DNA of 64,000 nucleotides, taken from the NCBI GenBank assembly GCA_036845725.1, contig DAIUDK010000006.1, positions 1-64,000 on the forward strand, read 5' to 3'. The number at the start of each line of letters is the position of its first letter. Position 1 is the first letter of the stretch. The notes beneath the pieces are model-generated. The model did not search any database. It was given only the letters and a program-made list of their open reading frames with translations, and was not told the origin of the DNA. The position numbers were made by a program, and so were the translations under genes. Of this stretch, positions 8,746 through 17,242 are shown piece by piece. Source of the DNA: DSWT01 sp036845725. GTDB lineage: Bacteria > Chloroflexota > Anaerolineae > B4-G1 > SLSP01.

Positions 8746-9789
8746 ATGAACCTGTTGAAGAATCCCAATTTCGATGAAGGCCATTACCATCAGGATAACA
8801 TCCCTGAAATCGTGGTGCCCAACCATTGGTACCTCTACTGGATCGACAAGCAAGTCTTCAAGGGCGGAGGAGGCGTGGCCTACCGGCCGGAATCGGTCGT
8901 ATGGAACATCAAGGACGCTCCCGCGCACGAGCAGCCCCTCTTCTTTTTGAGCGGCAACTACTGCTGGAAGATCTTCAAGGCCAGTGCCCCTGTCTACTAT
9001 GCCGCGACGCAAGCCGTTTCTGGTCTCACGCCGGGCGCGACCTATCGCTTCAACGCCAAAGTCTATCCCGACATCGTGACCGGCCATGCAGGCGGGAAGA
9101 AAGTGCGCCCAGGGGATATATGGGCCGCCGAGTCCCGCGCCGGGTGGAGTACGCCGAACACGCCCTGGCCTCGCTCAGAGGACGGCGATGTGAACTGGAG
9201 CGAGTGGTTCAATATGAATAACCAGAACTTTGTCTTCGGCAAGTACAACGACGTGTGGGTGGAGTTCGAGGCACCCGCCAGCGGTGAAGTTCGCGTCTGG
9301 GTGGAGTGTAAGGCGAAGTGGGGCTTCGAGAACAACTGGTTTATGGATTCTTTTTCCCTCGAACAGGTCGGTGGGCCAACCGAGCCGGTCCCGCCGATCA
9401 AGCCGATAGAGCCGCCCACGCCGCCTGTGAAACCACCCACGCCACCAATCAAGCCACCCACCCCGCCCGTCGAACCGCCCGGACGCGGCGCGCCGAGAGA
9501 GCAATACGCGCGCACCTACATCCTGCTCCCGGAAAGCATCTCACTGGAAATGGCCCAGATTGTGTTTAAATTGGCGTACAAACGCCACTGGACCGTCGGC
9601 TTCTCGCCAGACGACGCCGGCGTCGGCGATCTGGAAGTGCGCCGGGTGATTTGCGTCAGCCCGGAAAAGATCGGCACCGGCCTGGATCAAGTATGGTACG
9701 ACATCTACTATCCTGGTGTCATCTTCACGCCGATCACATCCGTCGCCAGCGCAGCCGATTTGGAGCAGAAGTTGACGGCCCTGGCCTAG
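8746..9789 (+). CDS. jelly-roll/proline-linker protein of unknown function
   Basis: 347 residues. The N-terminal ~205 residues resemble a carbohydrate-binding beta-sandwich (NLLKNPNFDEG opening, W/Y-rich strands, a GWSTPNTPWP loop, VWVEFEAPASGEVRVWVE). A linker at about 212-246 repeats PPTPPVK/I-KPPTPP. The C-terminal ~95 residues (ARTYILLPESISLEMAQ...) form a small mixed domain; similar endings accompany lysozyme/SH3 proteins in Chloroflexota as far as I recall, but I cannot verify that. GGGAGGG sits upstream of ATG 8746. No signal peptide or anchor is visible, as with the muramidase at 1235. A role at the cell surface or in an exported complex is inference only. Confidence 0.6.
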   Translation: MNLLKNPNFDEGHYHQDNIPEIVVPNHWYLYWIDKQVFKGGGGVAYRPESVVWNIKDAPAHEQPLFFLSGNYCWKIFKASAPVYYAATQAVSGLTPGATYRFNAKVYPDIVTGHAGGKKVRPGDIWAAESRAGWSTPNTPWPRSEDGDVNWSEWFNMNNQNFVFGKYNDVWVEFEAPASGEVRVWVECKAKWGFENNWFMDSFSLEQVGGPTEPVPPIKPIEPPTPPVKPPTPPIKPPTPPVEPPGRGAPREQYARTYILLPESISLEMAQIVFKLAYKRHWTVGFSPDDAGVGDLEVRRVICVSPEKIGTGLDQVWYDIYYPGVIFTPITSVASAADLEQKLTALA

Positions 9790-9825
9790 CCGGAGCCAGG
9801 CCTTTGGAGCCTTGTCGATAACGCA

Positions 9826-9854
9826 CAGCCGCCCGATTCAACGCCGGGCGGCTG
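9826..9854 (+). terminator. hairpin terminator after the jelly-roll protein gene
   Basis: CAGCCGCCCG (9826-9835) pairs perfectly with CGGGCGGCTG (9845-9854) across a 9-nt loop, about 37 nt after the stop codon. The downstream T content (CATCTTG) is modest. Confidence 0.6.
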
Positions 9855-9874
9855 CATCTTGAATGAGGACGAAA

Positions 9875-9905
9875 TTGTAGCACGGGCGTCTCGCCCGCGC
9901 TACAA
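9875..9905. repeat. REP-like palindromic element
   Basis: TTGTAGCACGGGCG and its near-perfect complement (9892-9905, one mismatch) flank a 3-nt TCT loop. It lies between a terminator and the next gene. The form (TAGCxCGGGCG-TCT-CGCCCGxGCTA) is typical of REP-like intergenic palindromes; only this copy is in the window, apart from a loosely similar GGGCGAGT hairpin at 20884-20908. Confidence 0.5.
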
Positions 9906-9931
9906 CAACACTTACAGAGAGGATACGTTTG

Positions 9932-12106
9932 ATGAAATCAACCGCCACTCGCCTAACGCCAGAAGATGTCGCCCGTTATCCCCTGCCGGGCATGGCGATC
10001 CCCAACACGTTCGCCTTCAGCGCCGACGATAAGCGGATCATCTATTTGCACAGCGCGGAAGGGACACTCACCCAGCAGCTCTATGCCTGTGACGTGGAAA
10101 CCGGCGCCGTCTGGCAGCTCGTCATGCCGCCGGGCGCGGGCGATCAGGAGCAGACGCTGTCGCTGGAAGAGAAGCTGCGCCGCGAGCGCGCCCGCTCCCT
10201 CGCCGTGGGCGTGACGCGCTATGCGCTCGCCAAGCAAGGTTTCCGCGTGCTCGTGCCGCTCAAAGGCGGCATCTACGTACAGGATGACGAAAAGGACACC
10301 ACCTCACTCCGCCAAATCGTCGGCAACGAGGGCGGCCCGGCGCTCGACCCGCAGCTTTCGCCGGACGGCAACACCGTCGCCTACGTGAAAGATGCCGAAC
10401 TCTACGTCGTCTCCGCCGAGGGCGGCGATCCGGTGCAAGTGACCGAGGGCGCGCGCGACGCTGGACGCACGCACGGCCTCGCCGAGTACATCGCGCAGGA
10501 AGAGATGGGCCGCAACCAGGGATTCTGGTGGTCGCCGGATGGCCGCTGGCTGGCGTTCGCCGAAGTGGACGAGACGCACATTCCCGTGTACCGCATCGTC
10601 CACCAGGGGGAGGATCAGACCGGCGAGGGCGCGCAGGAAGATCACCGCTACCCCTTCGCCGGGCAGGCCAACGCGAAAGTACGGCTGGGTGTCGTCTCTG
10701 TGGATGGTGGGACGCCGGTGTGGATGGATTTGGGCGAGACGGGGCGCGAAACGCACGACATCTATCTGGCCTGCGTCCTCTGGCAGCCTGACGGTCGCCT
10801 CATCGCGCAAATCGAGAACCGCGAACAGACCGAACTACGGCTACTGCGCTTCGATCCGCAAACCGGTGAAGGGCAAACGCTCCTCACCGAGAACAGCGAG
10901 GTGTGGATCAACCTGCACGATATGCTCACGCCGCTCAAGGACGGGCGTTTCGTGTGGGCCTCGGAGCGCACGGGATTTCGCCACCTCTACCTGTATGGCA
11001 ACGACGGCCAGAGGCTCCGCCAACTGACGGACGGTGCGTGGATGGTGGACACGCTCGCCGGCATCGATGAGGAACGCGGGCTGGTCTACTTCACCGCGAC
11101 GTTAGAGCACCCCACCGAGCAGCACCTCTACGTCGTCCCGCTGGACGGCGGAGCGCCGCGCCGGCTCACCCACGAACCGGGGATGCACGCCGTCACGCTG
11201 GATCACGCCCAACGGCGCTTCATCGACGTCCACAGCGCGCCGGAAACGCCGCCCACGGTCACGCTGCGCGATCTCGCGGATGGCGCGCTGCTGCGCGTCC
11301 TCTATGACACGCCTGATCCGCGCGTCTCGGCGTTGGGACTACCCGCGCCCGAGATCGTCGCGTTCCAGAACTGCAACGGCGACACGCTGTACGGCGCGCT
11401 GTACTTCCCACCGGCAGAATTAGGGCCGGGGCCGTATCCGGTCATCGTCAACGTCTACGGCGGGCCGCACGCGCAGCGTGTGACGTGCAACTGGGCGGTC
11501 ACGGTGGATATGCGGGCGCAATACCTGAGTAGCCTGGGGTATCTGGTGTTCAAGGTGGACAATCGCGGCAGCGCGCGGCGAGGTCTGGCCTTCGAAGGCG
11601 CGCTCAAGCACAACATGGGCGACCTCGAAGTGCAAGATCAGGTCGATGGCGTGAAGTGGCTCGTCGGGCAGGGGCTGGCAGACCCGGCCCGCGTCGGCAT
11701 CTACGGGTGGAGCTACGGCGGCTACATGGCGGCGATGTGTCTGGCCCGCGCGCCGGAGACGTTCAAAGTCGCCGTGGCAGGCGCGCCCGTCACCCACTGG
11801 GACGGCTACGACACGCACTACACCGAGCGCTACATGGGCACGCCGCAGTCAAATCCGGGGGGCTACGCGGTCAGCAACGTGATGGCGCACGTGGACAAGA
11901 TGCAGGGTAAACTGCTGCTCGTCCACGGCCTCATCGACGAGAACGTGCACTTCCGCCACACCGCGCGGCTCATCAACGCTCTTATCCACGCGCGCAAGCC
12001 TTACGAGCTATTGCTCTTCCCCGACGAGCGCCACACCCCCCGTAGCCTAGCCGACCGCATCTATATGGAAGAGCGCGTGCGGGACTTCTTTCTCGAGCAT
12101 TTGTAG
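9932..12106 (+). CDS. S9 family peptidase, dipeptidyl-peptidase IV type
   Basis: 724 residues. The N-terminal ~460 residues are a beta-propeller (repeated SPDG/SADD blades, the EYIAQEEMGR segment with the paired Glu that binds the substrate amino terminus). The C-terminal alpha/beta-hydrolase domain carries the triad: Ser about 594 in GWSYGGY, Asp about 669 in HGLIDENVH, His about 701 in DERHTP. DPP4-type enzymes remove N-terminal dipeptides, often X-Pro. No signal peptide is visible, so cytoplasmic peptide turnover is likely. ATG 9932 is preferred over the adjacent TTG 9929; GAGAGGA lies upstream. Confidence 0.93.
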   Translation: MKSTATRLTPEDVARYPLPGMAIPNTFAFSADDKRIIYLHSAEGTLTQQLYACDVETGAVWQLVMPPGAGDQEQTLSLEEKLRRERARSLAVGVTRYALAKQGFRVLVPLKGGIYVQDDEKDTTSLRQIVGNEGGPALDPQLSPDGNTVAYVKDAELYVVSAEGGDPVQVTEGARDAGRTHGLAEYIAQEEMGRNQGFWWSPDGRWLAFAEVDETHIPVYRIVHQGEDQTGEGAQEDHRYPFAGQANAKVRLGVVSVDGGTPVWMDLGETGRETHDIYLACVLWQPDGRLIAQIENREQTELRLLRFDPQTGEGQTLLTENSEVWINLHDMLTPLKDGRFVWASERTGFRHLYLYGNDGQRLRQLTDGAWMVDTLAGIDEERGLVYFTATLEHPTEQHLYVVPLDGGAPRRLTHEPGMHAVTLDHAQRRFIDVHSAPETPPTVTLRDLADGALLRVLYDTPDPRVSALGLPAPEIVAFQNCNGDTLYGALYFPPAELGPGPYPVIVNVYGGPHAQRVTCNWAVTVDMRAQYLSSLGYLVFKVDNRGSARRGLAFEGALKHNMGDLEVQDQVDGVKWLVGQGLADPARVGIYGWSYGGYMAAMCLARAPETFKVAVAGAPVTHWDGYDTHYTERYMGTPQSNPGGYAVSNVMAHVDKMQGKLLLVHGLIDENVHFRHTARLINALIHARKPYELLLFPDERHTPRSLADRIYMEERVRDFFLEHL

Positions 12107-12121
12107 CCGGCGTACCAACCA

Positions 12122-12153
12122 AAACCGGCTCATCTTTGTAGATAAGCCGGTTT
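12122..12153. terminator. bidirectional terminator between convergent genes
   Basis: AAACCGGCT (12122-12130) pairs with AGCCGGTTT (12145-12153), with an extended inner ATC/GAT stem. Flanking A and T runs suit termination in both directions. Confidence 0.75.
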
Positions 12154-12177
12154 GCATGGTATGGAATTGATCGTGAC

Positions 12178-13194
12178 CTACATCCCGTTATACATCTGAT
12201 CCGACTTACGGGCCATTTCTATCGTGCCACCGGGCAAGAAATTCGACATCAAATAGTGGAGAGATTGCTCGCGATCTTCACCACCCTCGGCTGTCAGTAA
12301 CAGTTCCTCACAGTAGACGGCGATGTCTACGACAATCCGCTCGTAGCGATAGTACGGCAACGCGAGTGGATCGATCTCCGTTTGACCATAGCCTCGGTAA
12401 AACGACTGCTCCTCTTCCTGCGCGCCGCCGCTGATAAACCCTTGCGCCCCACCGATAAACATCAAATCGCGCTCTTTGGGGGCCAGAATCGGGTCGTCCC
12501 AGTCGACGATGTAAAATGCACCGTTTCCATCGATCAGGATGTTACCGGCGTGAATGTCAGAATGACATAGCACAAATTCCAGGGATTGGTGCTGCAGGGA
12601 TTGCGCTAATGTTTCCGCCCGTTGGACCAGGAAGAGAATCTCGTCACGTTTGAGTCTCAAAAACGCGGCCAATTTGGCGGCCACGGGGTCATCGATGATC
12701 TCATCCAACCGCCCCAGAAACATCTTGACGGTTTCGCGCCACCGTGGCGCATAGGTTTCGCGCCGGATAGATTCGGTCAGCGTCGAAGGCACATCGAGGG
12801 TATGAATCTGCTTGAGCGCTTCACCGAATTCGTGCCACTGCTGCGCCGATAACGCGACTTCATACCCATCACGGCCATCCACAAAGGGATAGAGAATGAC
12901 TTTGAAGTCATCCAAACGTGCCCGGAGTTGCCCGGTTTTGGTCGGTAAGGGCGCGATGATCTGCTTGATACCTTGGTCACGTAGAAACCTGGGTAAAGTT
13001 ACGGATGTCTCATCAAAGATACCCTTCCGCAGTTTCAGAAAGTATGGCGTTTGATCGCCGGCAATGACACGATAGACGGCCGTATTCGAATCGGCCCCCA
13101 GCGGGAGAAATGTAACCTGTACGACAGCCATCCCATAGGCATCTTGCAAACAGGTGAAGATTTTTTCCTCTCGGAGATCAGGTTTTTCCAGCAT
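12178..13194 (-). CDS. APH-fold phosphotransferase (aminoglycoside phosphotransferase family)
   Basis: 338 residues. The kinase core is seen in CHSDIHAGNIL (H-x-D-x-x-x-x-N catalytic loop) and FYIVDWDDP (the metal-binding D-W-D), with an N-terminal ATP lobe (AVYRVIAGDQTPYFLKLRKG) whose Lys would contact ATP. The overall shape recalls the APH(9)/small-molecule kinase branch, but family members phosphorylate very diverse alcohols, so resistance should not be assumed. It is the last gene of a minus-strand group (nurA, HAS-barrel, lipoprotein, ldh, this gene), 31 bp after ldh, and ends at a convergent terminator. Confidence 0.82.
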   Translation of the reverse strand: MLEKPDLREEKIFTCLQDAYGMAVVQVTFLPLGADSNTAVYRVIAGDQTPYFLKLRKGIFDETSVTLPRFLRDQGIKQIIAPLPTKTGQLRARLDDFKVILYPFVDGRDGYEVALSAQQWHEFGEALKQIHTLDVPSTLTESIRRETYAPRWRETVKMFLGRLDEIIDDPVAAKLAAFLRLKRDEILFLVQRAETLAQSLQHQSLEFVLCHSDIHAGNILIDGNGAFYIVDWDDPILAPKERDLMFIGGAQGFISGGAQEEEQSFYRGYGQTEIDPLALPYYRYERIVVDIAVYCEELLLTAEGGEDREQSLHYLMSNFLPGGTIEMARKSDQMYNGM

Positions 13195-13225
13195 AGGTAC
13201 GCATACTCACCGCTTGCGAACTCTC

Positions 13226-14191
13226 TCACTTTGCCAGGCCAAGTTCTCCAATGGCCTTTTGCAAAACGGCAGCCGACGCGAAGAGCGCTGCCTGCTCGTG
13301 TTCCGGGAGGGTACTCTCGATGATCCTCTCGACCCCGTGGGTCGACACGAGACAGGGCACACTGAGGCAAACATCCCGAAGCCCAAATTCGCCATCGAGT
13401 AAGGTGGAAACGGTGAGGACGCTGTTTTGCCCGCGTAAGGTCGCCCCTGCAATGCGCACCAGCGCCAGTCCGACCGCATAGGAAGTCGCCCCTTTATAAT
13501 CGATGATGTGATAAGCCGAGTCCCGAACCGCTTGCTGGATGCGGTCGCGTTCCGTTCCCCAGTCGGCGCAGTGACCACAAACCGGGCAGAACGCATCCAT
13601 CTGCATACCGGCGACGTGCGTCATCGACCAAGCCACGAACTCGGTGTCCCCATGCTCGCCGAGTACATACCCGTGCACGTTATGGCTATCGACGCCGCAG
13701 CGTGTGCTCAGCAAATGGCGCAGGCGGGCGCTGTCCAAGACGGTGCCGGAACCGATGACACGCCCCCTCTCCCATCCCGTGGCCTCCAAGGCAACGTAGG
13801 TCATCACATCCACCGGATTGGTGACGACCAACAACACGGCGGAGGAATTCTGGGCCAGGATGTCGGCAACCACGGCGCGCACGACGGCCGCATTCTTCTG
13901 CAGCAGTTGGAGCCGCGTTTCGCCCGGACGCTGCGCTATGCCTGCCGTGAGGACGATCAATCGCGCGTCGGCATAGTCGGAAGGGGCTCCGGTGCGAATG
14001 GAAACGGGAGGGAAGAACGGTTGCCCATGGGCCAGATCAAGGGCTTGTCCCTGGGACAGGCCCTCGTTCTTATCAATCAGGACAATCTCGTCGGCCAACC
14101 CGCTCTGTGCGAGCGCATAGGCAAAGGTCGCACCAACCGCGCCTGCGCCGACAATAGCCACCTTACGCCGATTGCTGGATAATGCGTTCAT
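13226..14191 (-). CDS. ldh: L-lactate dehydrogenase
   Basis: 321 residues; NAD-dependent interconversion of pyruvate and L-lactate. The Rossmann loop VAIVGAGAVGATFAYAL is at 11-27. The specificity loop reads GIAQRPGETRL with Gln at 87, the residue that distinguishes lactate from malate dehydrogenase (Arg). The catalytic His is H180 in GEHGDTE and the substrate Arg lies in SARLRHLL. A Cys-rich FCPVCGHC loop near 205-212 is present; I recall the same in other bacterial LDHs. AAGGGG precedes ATG 14191. Its place between a lipoprotein and a kinase gene gives no further hint. Confidence 0.92.
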   Translation of the reverse strand: MNALSSNRRKVAIVGAGAVGATFAYALAQSGLADEIVLIDKNEGLSQGQALDLAHGQPFFPPVSIRTGAPSDYADARLIVLTAGIAQRPGETRLQLLQKNAAVVRAVVADILAQNSSAVLLVVTNPVDVMTYVALEATGWERGRVIGSGTVLDSARLRHLLSTRCGVDSHNVHGYVLGEHGDTEFVAWSMTHVAGMQMDAFCPVCGHCADWGTERDRIQQAVRDSAYHIIDYKGATSYAVGLALVRIAGATLRGQNSVLTVSTLLDGEFGLRDVCLSVPCLVSTHGVERIIESTLPEHEQAALFASAAVLQKAIGELGLAK

Positions 14192-14233
14192 ACTGACCCC
14201 TTGTTCCGAACAAATGCCGGGTACGCAGCTGCC

Positions 14234-15214
14234 TTATTGTGGCTCTCCCTGAACATAGAGGCGGTAGTTCGTGTAAGGCACGTGCTTGATGGCCACATCA
14301 AACGTCGCCGAGCCGTTCGCGGCGATGCTGTCCACAAGGATCGTCATTCCCGTGCTCACGATCTCGCCCTGCGCGTTGAGCAGCGCGCCGTTGACGGTCA
14401 CGTTCTTCACCGCAAAGGGATTGGGGTTGCTCACCCGTCCCGTGATGTGCACATAGCCGACAGCGTCTTGATACCGTCCCGCCACCGTGAAGGTCAGCAG
14501 GGCGGCACCTCGGCTGGTCGGCGCGCCTTCCGGGTGCAAGATCACCGAAACCAGATTCTTGGACGTCGCCTCAACGACGAACGGGCACTCGTCGCCAGGG
14601 GCCAGCAACAGGCACGCCACGTTCGCCTTGATCGGCCCGTAGCGCGAGCCGTCGTCCGTGAAGAACGTCGCCACCACGCCTAACGCGGCATAGTTTTCGT
14701 CAGCATCGTTGCGCAGCGTGCCGGAGACACGGTAGCGATAGCCCTCCAACGCCTGGTTCGCGCTCACGTGAATGCTGAGCGGTGGGGCATAGTTGGGATC
14801 GTCGAGCAACGTCAACGCGCTGGAAGCTGTCACGGAAGGGGGTTGGGGCACAGCCGGCACCCCGGAGCCAACCGTCACTGCCCGCCGCGTCGCCGTCGGT
14901 TCGACGGCCGCAGCCGGTGGTGTGTCCGCCGCTTCCGTCGCCTGCAGCGTTTCTGTCGGCGGCGCAGCGGTTGGCGTAGGTGATGCGGTTGACGTCGGCG
15001 TGGGCGAAGACATCGGCGGCATCGTAGGCCACGACGTCGGTGTGGGGCGCGGCGTGTTGGTCACGACCGGAGCGGCGACCACAGGCGCAATTGCCGTCGC
15101 CGGCATGGCCTCTGTAGGCAGAGGCGTCTCAGTAGTGGATTTGCAGCCGGTGATAATCACTGCCATCACCAGCAGCAAACCGAGATGGGACAAAACACAG
15201 AATCGGGATCGCAT
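14234..15214 (-). CDS. lipoprotein with Thr/Pro-rich stalk and C-terminal beta domain
   Basis: 326 residues from the ATG at 15214, which has AAGGAG 6 nt upstream; an in-frame ATG at 15238 overlaps the preceding stop but lacks an SD. A short basic start and hydrophobic helix end in the lipobox I-I-T-G-C, so the mature protein would be lipid-anchored outside the membrane. About 90 residues of PTPTS/ATPT-like stalk follow, then a roughly 170-residue region with two similar beta-sandwich halves (YRYRVSGTLRNDADENYAALGVVATF; VGYVHITGRVSNPNPFAVKNV), reminiscent of FxLYD-type domains. It probably senses or binds something at the surface; no enzyme motif is seen. Confidence 0.7.
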   Translation of the reverse strand: MRSRFCVLSHLGLLLVMAVIITGCKSTTETPLPTEAMPATAIAPVVAAPVVTNTPRPTPTSWPTMPPMSSPTPTSTASPTPTAAPPTETLQATEAADTPPAAAVEPTATRRAVTVGSGVPAVPQPPSVTASSALTLLDDPNYAPPLSIHVSANQALEGYRYRVSGTLRNDADENYAALGVVATFFTDDGSRYGPIKANVACLLLAPGDECPFVVEATSKNLVSVILHPEGAPTSRGAALLTFTVAGRYQDAVGYVHITGRVSNPNPFAVKNVTVNGALLNAQGEIVSTGMTILVDSIAANGSATFDVAIKHVPYTNYRLYVQGEPQ

Positions 15215-15234
15215 ACATTTCTCCTTAATAGTTC

Positions 15235-15846
15235 TCATGCCAACCGCCGCAAAATGCGCTCCAGACGGACGGGATCGCGGCCCAGATAGTGCGCCAGGTA
15301 GCGCCCGGCTTCGAGGAAAAATTCCGCGCGCAATGCCTCCGGGCGCAGGCGCGCTGCCCGGTGCAGCGCCGTCGGAATCAGCTCATCGGCGGGCACATCG
15401 CGGTTGTCGAATAGCGCGCGCATAAAGTCCGGCGCAGCGGTGATATGGCGAACTTCATCCTTACTACATACGGTAATACGGTGCAAAATCATCGGCGGTT
15501 GCGGCGGTAAACCGTAATGATAACCGTCCTCATCACGGTAGCCGATAGCTGCCACCGCGATTTCTACCGGAATGGCACGGTTCTCCTGCTGGTCGCGGAT
15601 GATTTCCGTGTAGCGCGGATCATCTTCGATCACCGTCACCGCCAGGTTCTTGAGGAAGGGATCGTCCTGCAACGTGATGTTGTAGACCAATCCAATAAGA
15701 TCCGCGCGCTGCTGCTGAATGGCGGCCCGCACGAACGTGCCGAACGTCGGCACATCCGGCTCCGGGATGCGCGACGCCACCACAAACCCGCGGATATCGG
15801 CCCGCAGGACGTTGCCTATCGTAATCACTCTGTCTGTTTCAACCAT
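15235..15846 (-). CDS. orphan HAS-barrel domain protein
   Basis: 203 residues. The N-terminal ~80 residues (GNVLRADIRGFVVASRIPEPDVPTFG... then LIGLVYNITLQDDPF) match the HAS barrel found at the N-terminus of HerA helicases and in ATP-synthase subunits. No Walker motifs follow; instead there is a roughly 120-residue uncharacterised tail ending in an Arg-rich helix (DPVRLERILRRLA). It directly follows a NurA-type nuclease gene (69 bp). HerA and NurA act together in DNA end resection in archaea, so an accessory or docking role for this HAS barrel is plausible, but the ATPase partner is not in this window. Start ATG 15846 has an AGGAGT SD. Confidence 0.65.
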   Translation of the reverse strand: MVETDRVITIGNVLRADIRGFVVASRIPEPDVPTFGTFVRAAIQQQRADLIGLVYNITLQDDPFLKNLAVTVIEDDPRYTEIIRDQQENRAIPVEIAVAAIGYRDEDGYHYGLPPQPPMILHRITVCSKDEVRHITAAPDFMRALFDNRDVPADELIPTALHRAARLRPEALRAEFFLEAGRYLAHYLGRDPVRLERILRRLA

Positions 15847-15857
15847 AAATTACTCCT

Positions 15858-15875
15858 GAAGAATCAGCGAATGGG
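15858..15875. repeat. 18-nt exact intergenic repeat, copy B
   Basis: Exact reverse complement of 5316-5333. The neighbouring leader (about 15884-15905) contains two copies of an 8-nt GGAGATTT word in sense orientation. Confidence 0.7.
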
Positions 15876-15915
15876 CAAAACTACAAATCTCCAAATCTCC
15901 AATTCCCCCCATTTT

Positions 15916-17088
15916 TCATCTCCGCCCCAAATACGCTTTCTGCTGCGCTTTCTCCGATGGGCGGGCGAGGATGCCCTGTGCAAAAAGCTGGCGTTGGATT
16001 TCGCTATCCAGTACGGCCTTGTCCGCTGTGGTGACGAGCGCCTCTTCGTGGGCACGGGCCAGCACGTAGGGATAGCCGTTCAACACATGAGATTGGTGCT
16101 GCAAAACCGCGTGCAATGTCGTGATCGCGTCCGCGTTCAGCGCACCCCAGCCCGGCACCTCCACCCGCGCGATGACCGGTGCACGGACCACACCGACGTT
16201 CACGTAACAGAACCACACTTCATGGCCGCGCCCAGCGTGTCGATGGTTCGTCGCCGAGGGGCGGGTGAACCAGGCTGAACGTTCGCCCGGCGCGAGGAAG
16301 TGCGCCATCAGCGCCGCGTCGGTCAACTGGCGCAGCGGGTTTTCTGCGAGCCGGCCCGGTATCTCCTCCGGCGCTAACCGGCTCGCCCAGAGCAGTTCCG
16401 CCAGCGTCCGCCCACCCGGACGGGCCACGTAGCCCACCGGCAAGCCGCCCGCCTGCCGGATCTCGGTCAGCGCGTCGAGGTAAGCCTCCACGGCCTGAGA
16501 ATCGGCCCGGCTGCGCTCGATGTGCGGCCACAACAGCGGGCCGTCGGTCAACGCCAGCAGCGTCGCGGCAGGCGTAAGACGCTGCTCGATGGCCGTCAGC
16601 TCAGCCAGATAGGCCATCTCCTGCACCAGGCGCTCCATCCCCACCCGCTCGGTCGAGATGAGATAGCCCTGCGCGTCGTGCAGTTCATCGTCCTTGAAGT
16701 GCAGCGCCTCACAACTGTACGGGCGCGGGCGCGAACCGTCGTAGCCGAAGGCCAGCCCGCCGATCTGAATCAGGTAATACAGCACCGCCGCGTGCGGATC
16801 AGGATACACCTGCGATCCATCGACGCCGATCACTACCGTACCGTGGGGCGGGTCGCCGTCAACCGTCAAGCGTGCGTCGAGCGGCGCATCATCCGCAGGC
16901 AGCGCCCCCGGCCAATCGTGGTCGCCGGATGTTACCAGAGCCAGACGCCCGCGCAACGTCGTCGGGTCTGGTGCTTCGGCCAGCCAACGCAGCGCTCGTG
17001 CGACGTCGTCTTCGCGCAAAGTCTGGCGCTCAACCGCCAGCCGGCTCAGCGCGTCGATATCGGCTTTCAGCCGTTCGATGTGTAGCAT
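15916..17088 (-). CDS. NurA-domain nuclease
   Basis: 390 residues. NurA-like signatures: VVIGVDGSQVYPDPHA with the first metal-binding Asp near 90-95, LLALTDGPLLW in mid-protein (second acidic site) and a late HEVWFCYVNVG/VARVEVPGWG strand pair. NurA is an RNaseH-fold 5'-3' nuclease that works with the HerA ATPase on double-strand breaks. The gene has its own divergent promoter opposite mraZ and is followed by a HAS-barrel gene. The start ATG 17088 has GAGG-rich sequence upstream. Alternative: a NurA-fold protein with another job, because no herA is nearby. Confidence 0.75.
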   Translation of the reverse strand: MLHIERLKADIDALSRLAVERQTLREDDVARALRWLAEAPDPTTLRGRLALVTSGDHDWPGALPADDAPLDARLTVDGDPPHGTVVIGVDGSQVYPDPHAAVLYYLIQIGGLAFGYDGSRPRPYSCEALHFKDDELHDAQGYLISTERVGMERLVQEMAYLAELTAIEQRLTPAATLLALTDGPLLWPHIERSRADSQAVEAYLDALTEIRQAGGLPVGYVARPGGRTLAELLWASRLAPEEIPGRLAENPLRQLTDAALMAHFLAPGERSAWFTRPSATNHRHAGRGHEVWFCYVNVGVVRAPVIARVEVPGWGALNADAITTLHAVLQHQSHVLNGYPYVLARAHEEALVTTADKAVLDSEIQRQLFAQGILARPSEKAQQKAYLGRR

Positions 17089-17123
17089 CCCTCAATCCTC
17101 ACTCTCAATGCCTAATCCCCCCC

Positions 17124-17151
17124 ATTATAAGCGATGCCGCTAGTGTTACAA
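17124..17151 (-). promoter_or_regulatory. candidate promoter of nurA
   Basis: On the minus strand TTGTAA (17151-17146), 16-bp spacer, perfect TATAAT (17129-17124), ending 36 bp before the nurA start codon. Confidence 0.55.
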
Positions 17152-17167
17152 ATCCATAACAACTTTA

Positions 17168-17204
17168 TCCCAAATTTTACGCATTTTGTTATCAAAATTT
17201 GGGA
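17168..17204. repeat. 11-bp inverted repeat between the divergent nurA and mraZ promoters
   Basis: TCCCAAATTTT (17168-17178) and its exact complement (17194-17204) with a 15-nt loop. The right arm end TTGGGATT recurs directly at 17222-17229, on either side of the mraZ -35 box, which makes an operator more likely than a terminator. Confidence 0.5.
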
Positions 17205-17212
17205 TTTCCCTA

Positions 17213-17241
17213 TTGCATTACTTGGGATTATCGTGTATAAT
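17213..17241 (+). promoter_or_regulatory. mraZ / dcw operon promoter
   Basis: TTGCAT (17213-17218), a 17-bp spacer and perfect TATAAT (17236-17241). The predicted transcription start falls inside the MraZ box array that begins 2 bp downstream. Confidence 0.8.
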
Positions 17242-17242
17242 G

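Noticed and set aside
12178..13194. Antibiotic-resistance gene (aminoglycoside or spectinomycin kinase)
   Set aside because: Only the general APH catalytic motifs are visible; the family includes many housekeeping kinases, and no resistance or mobile context is present.
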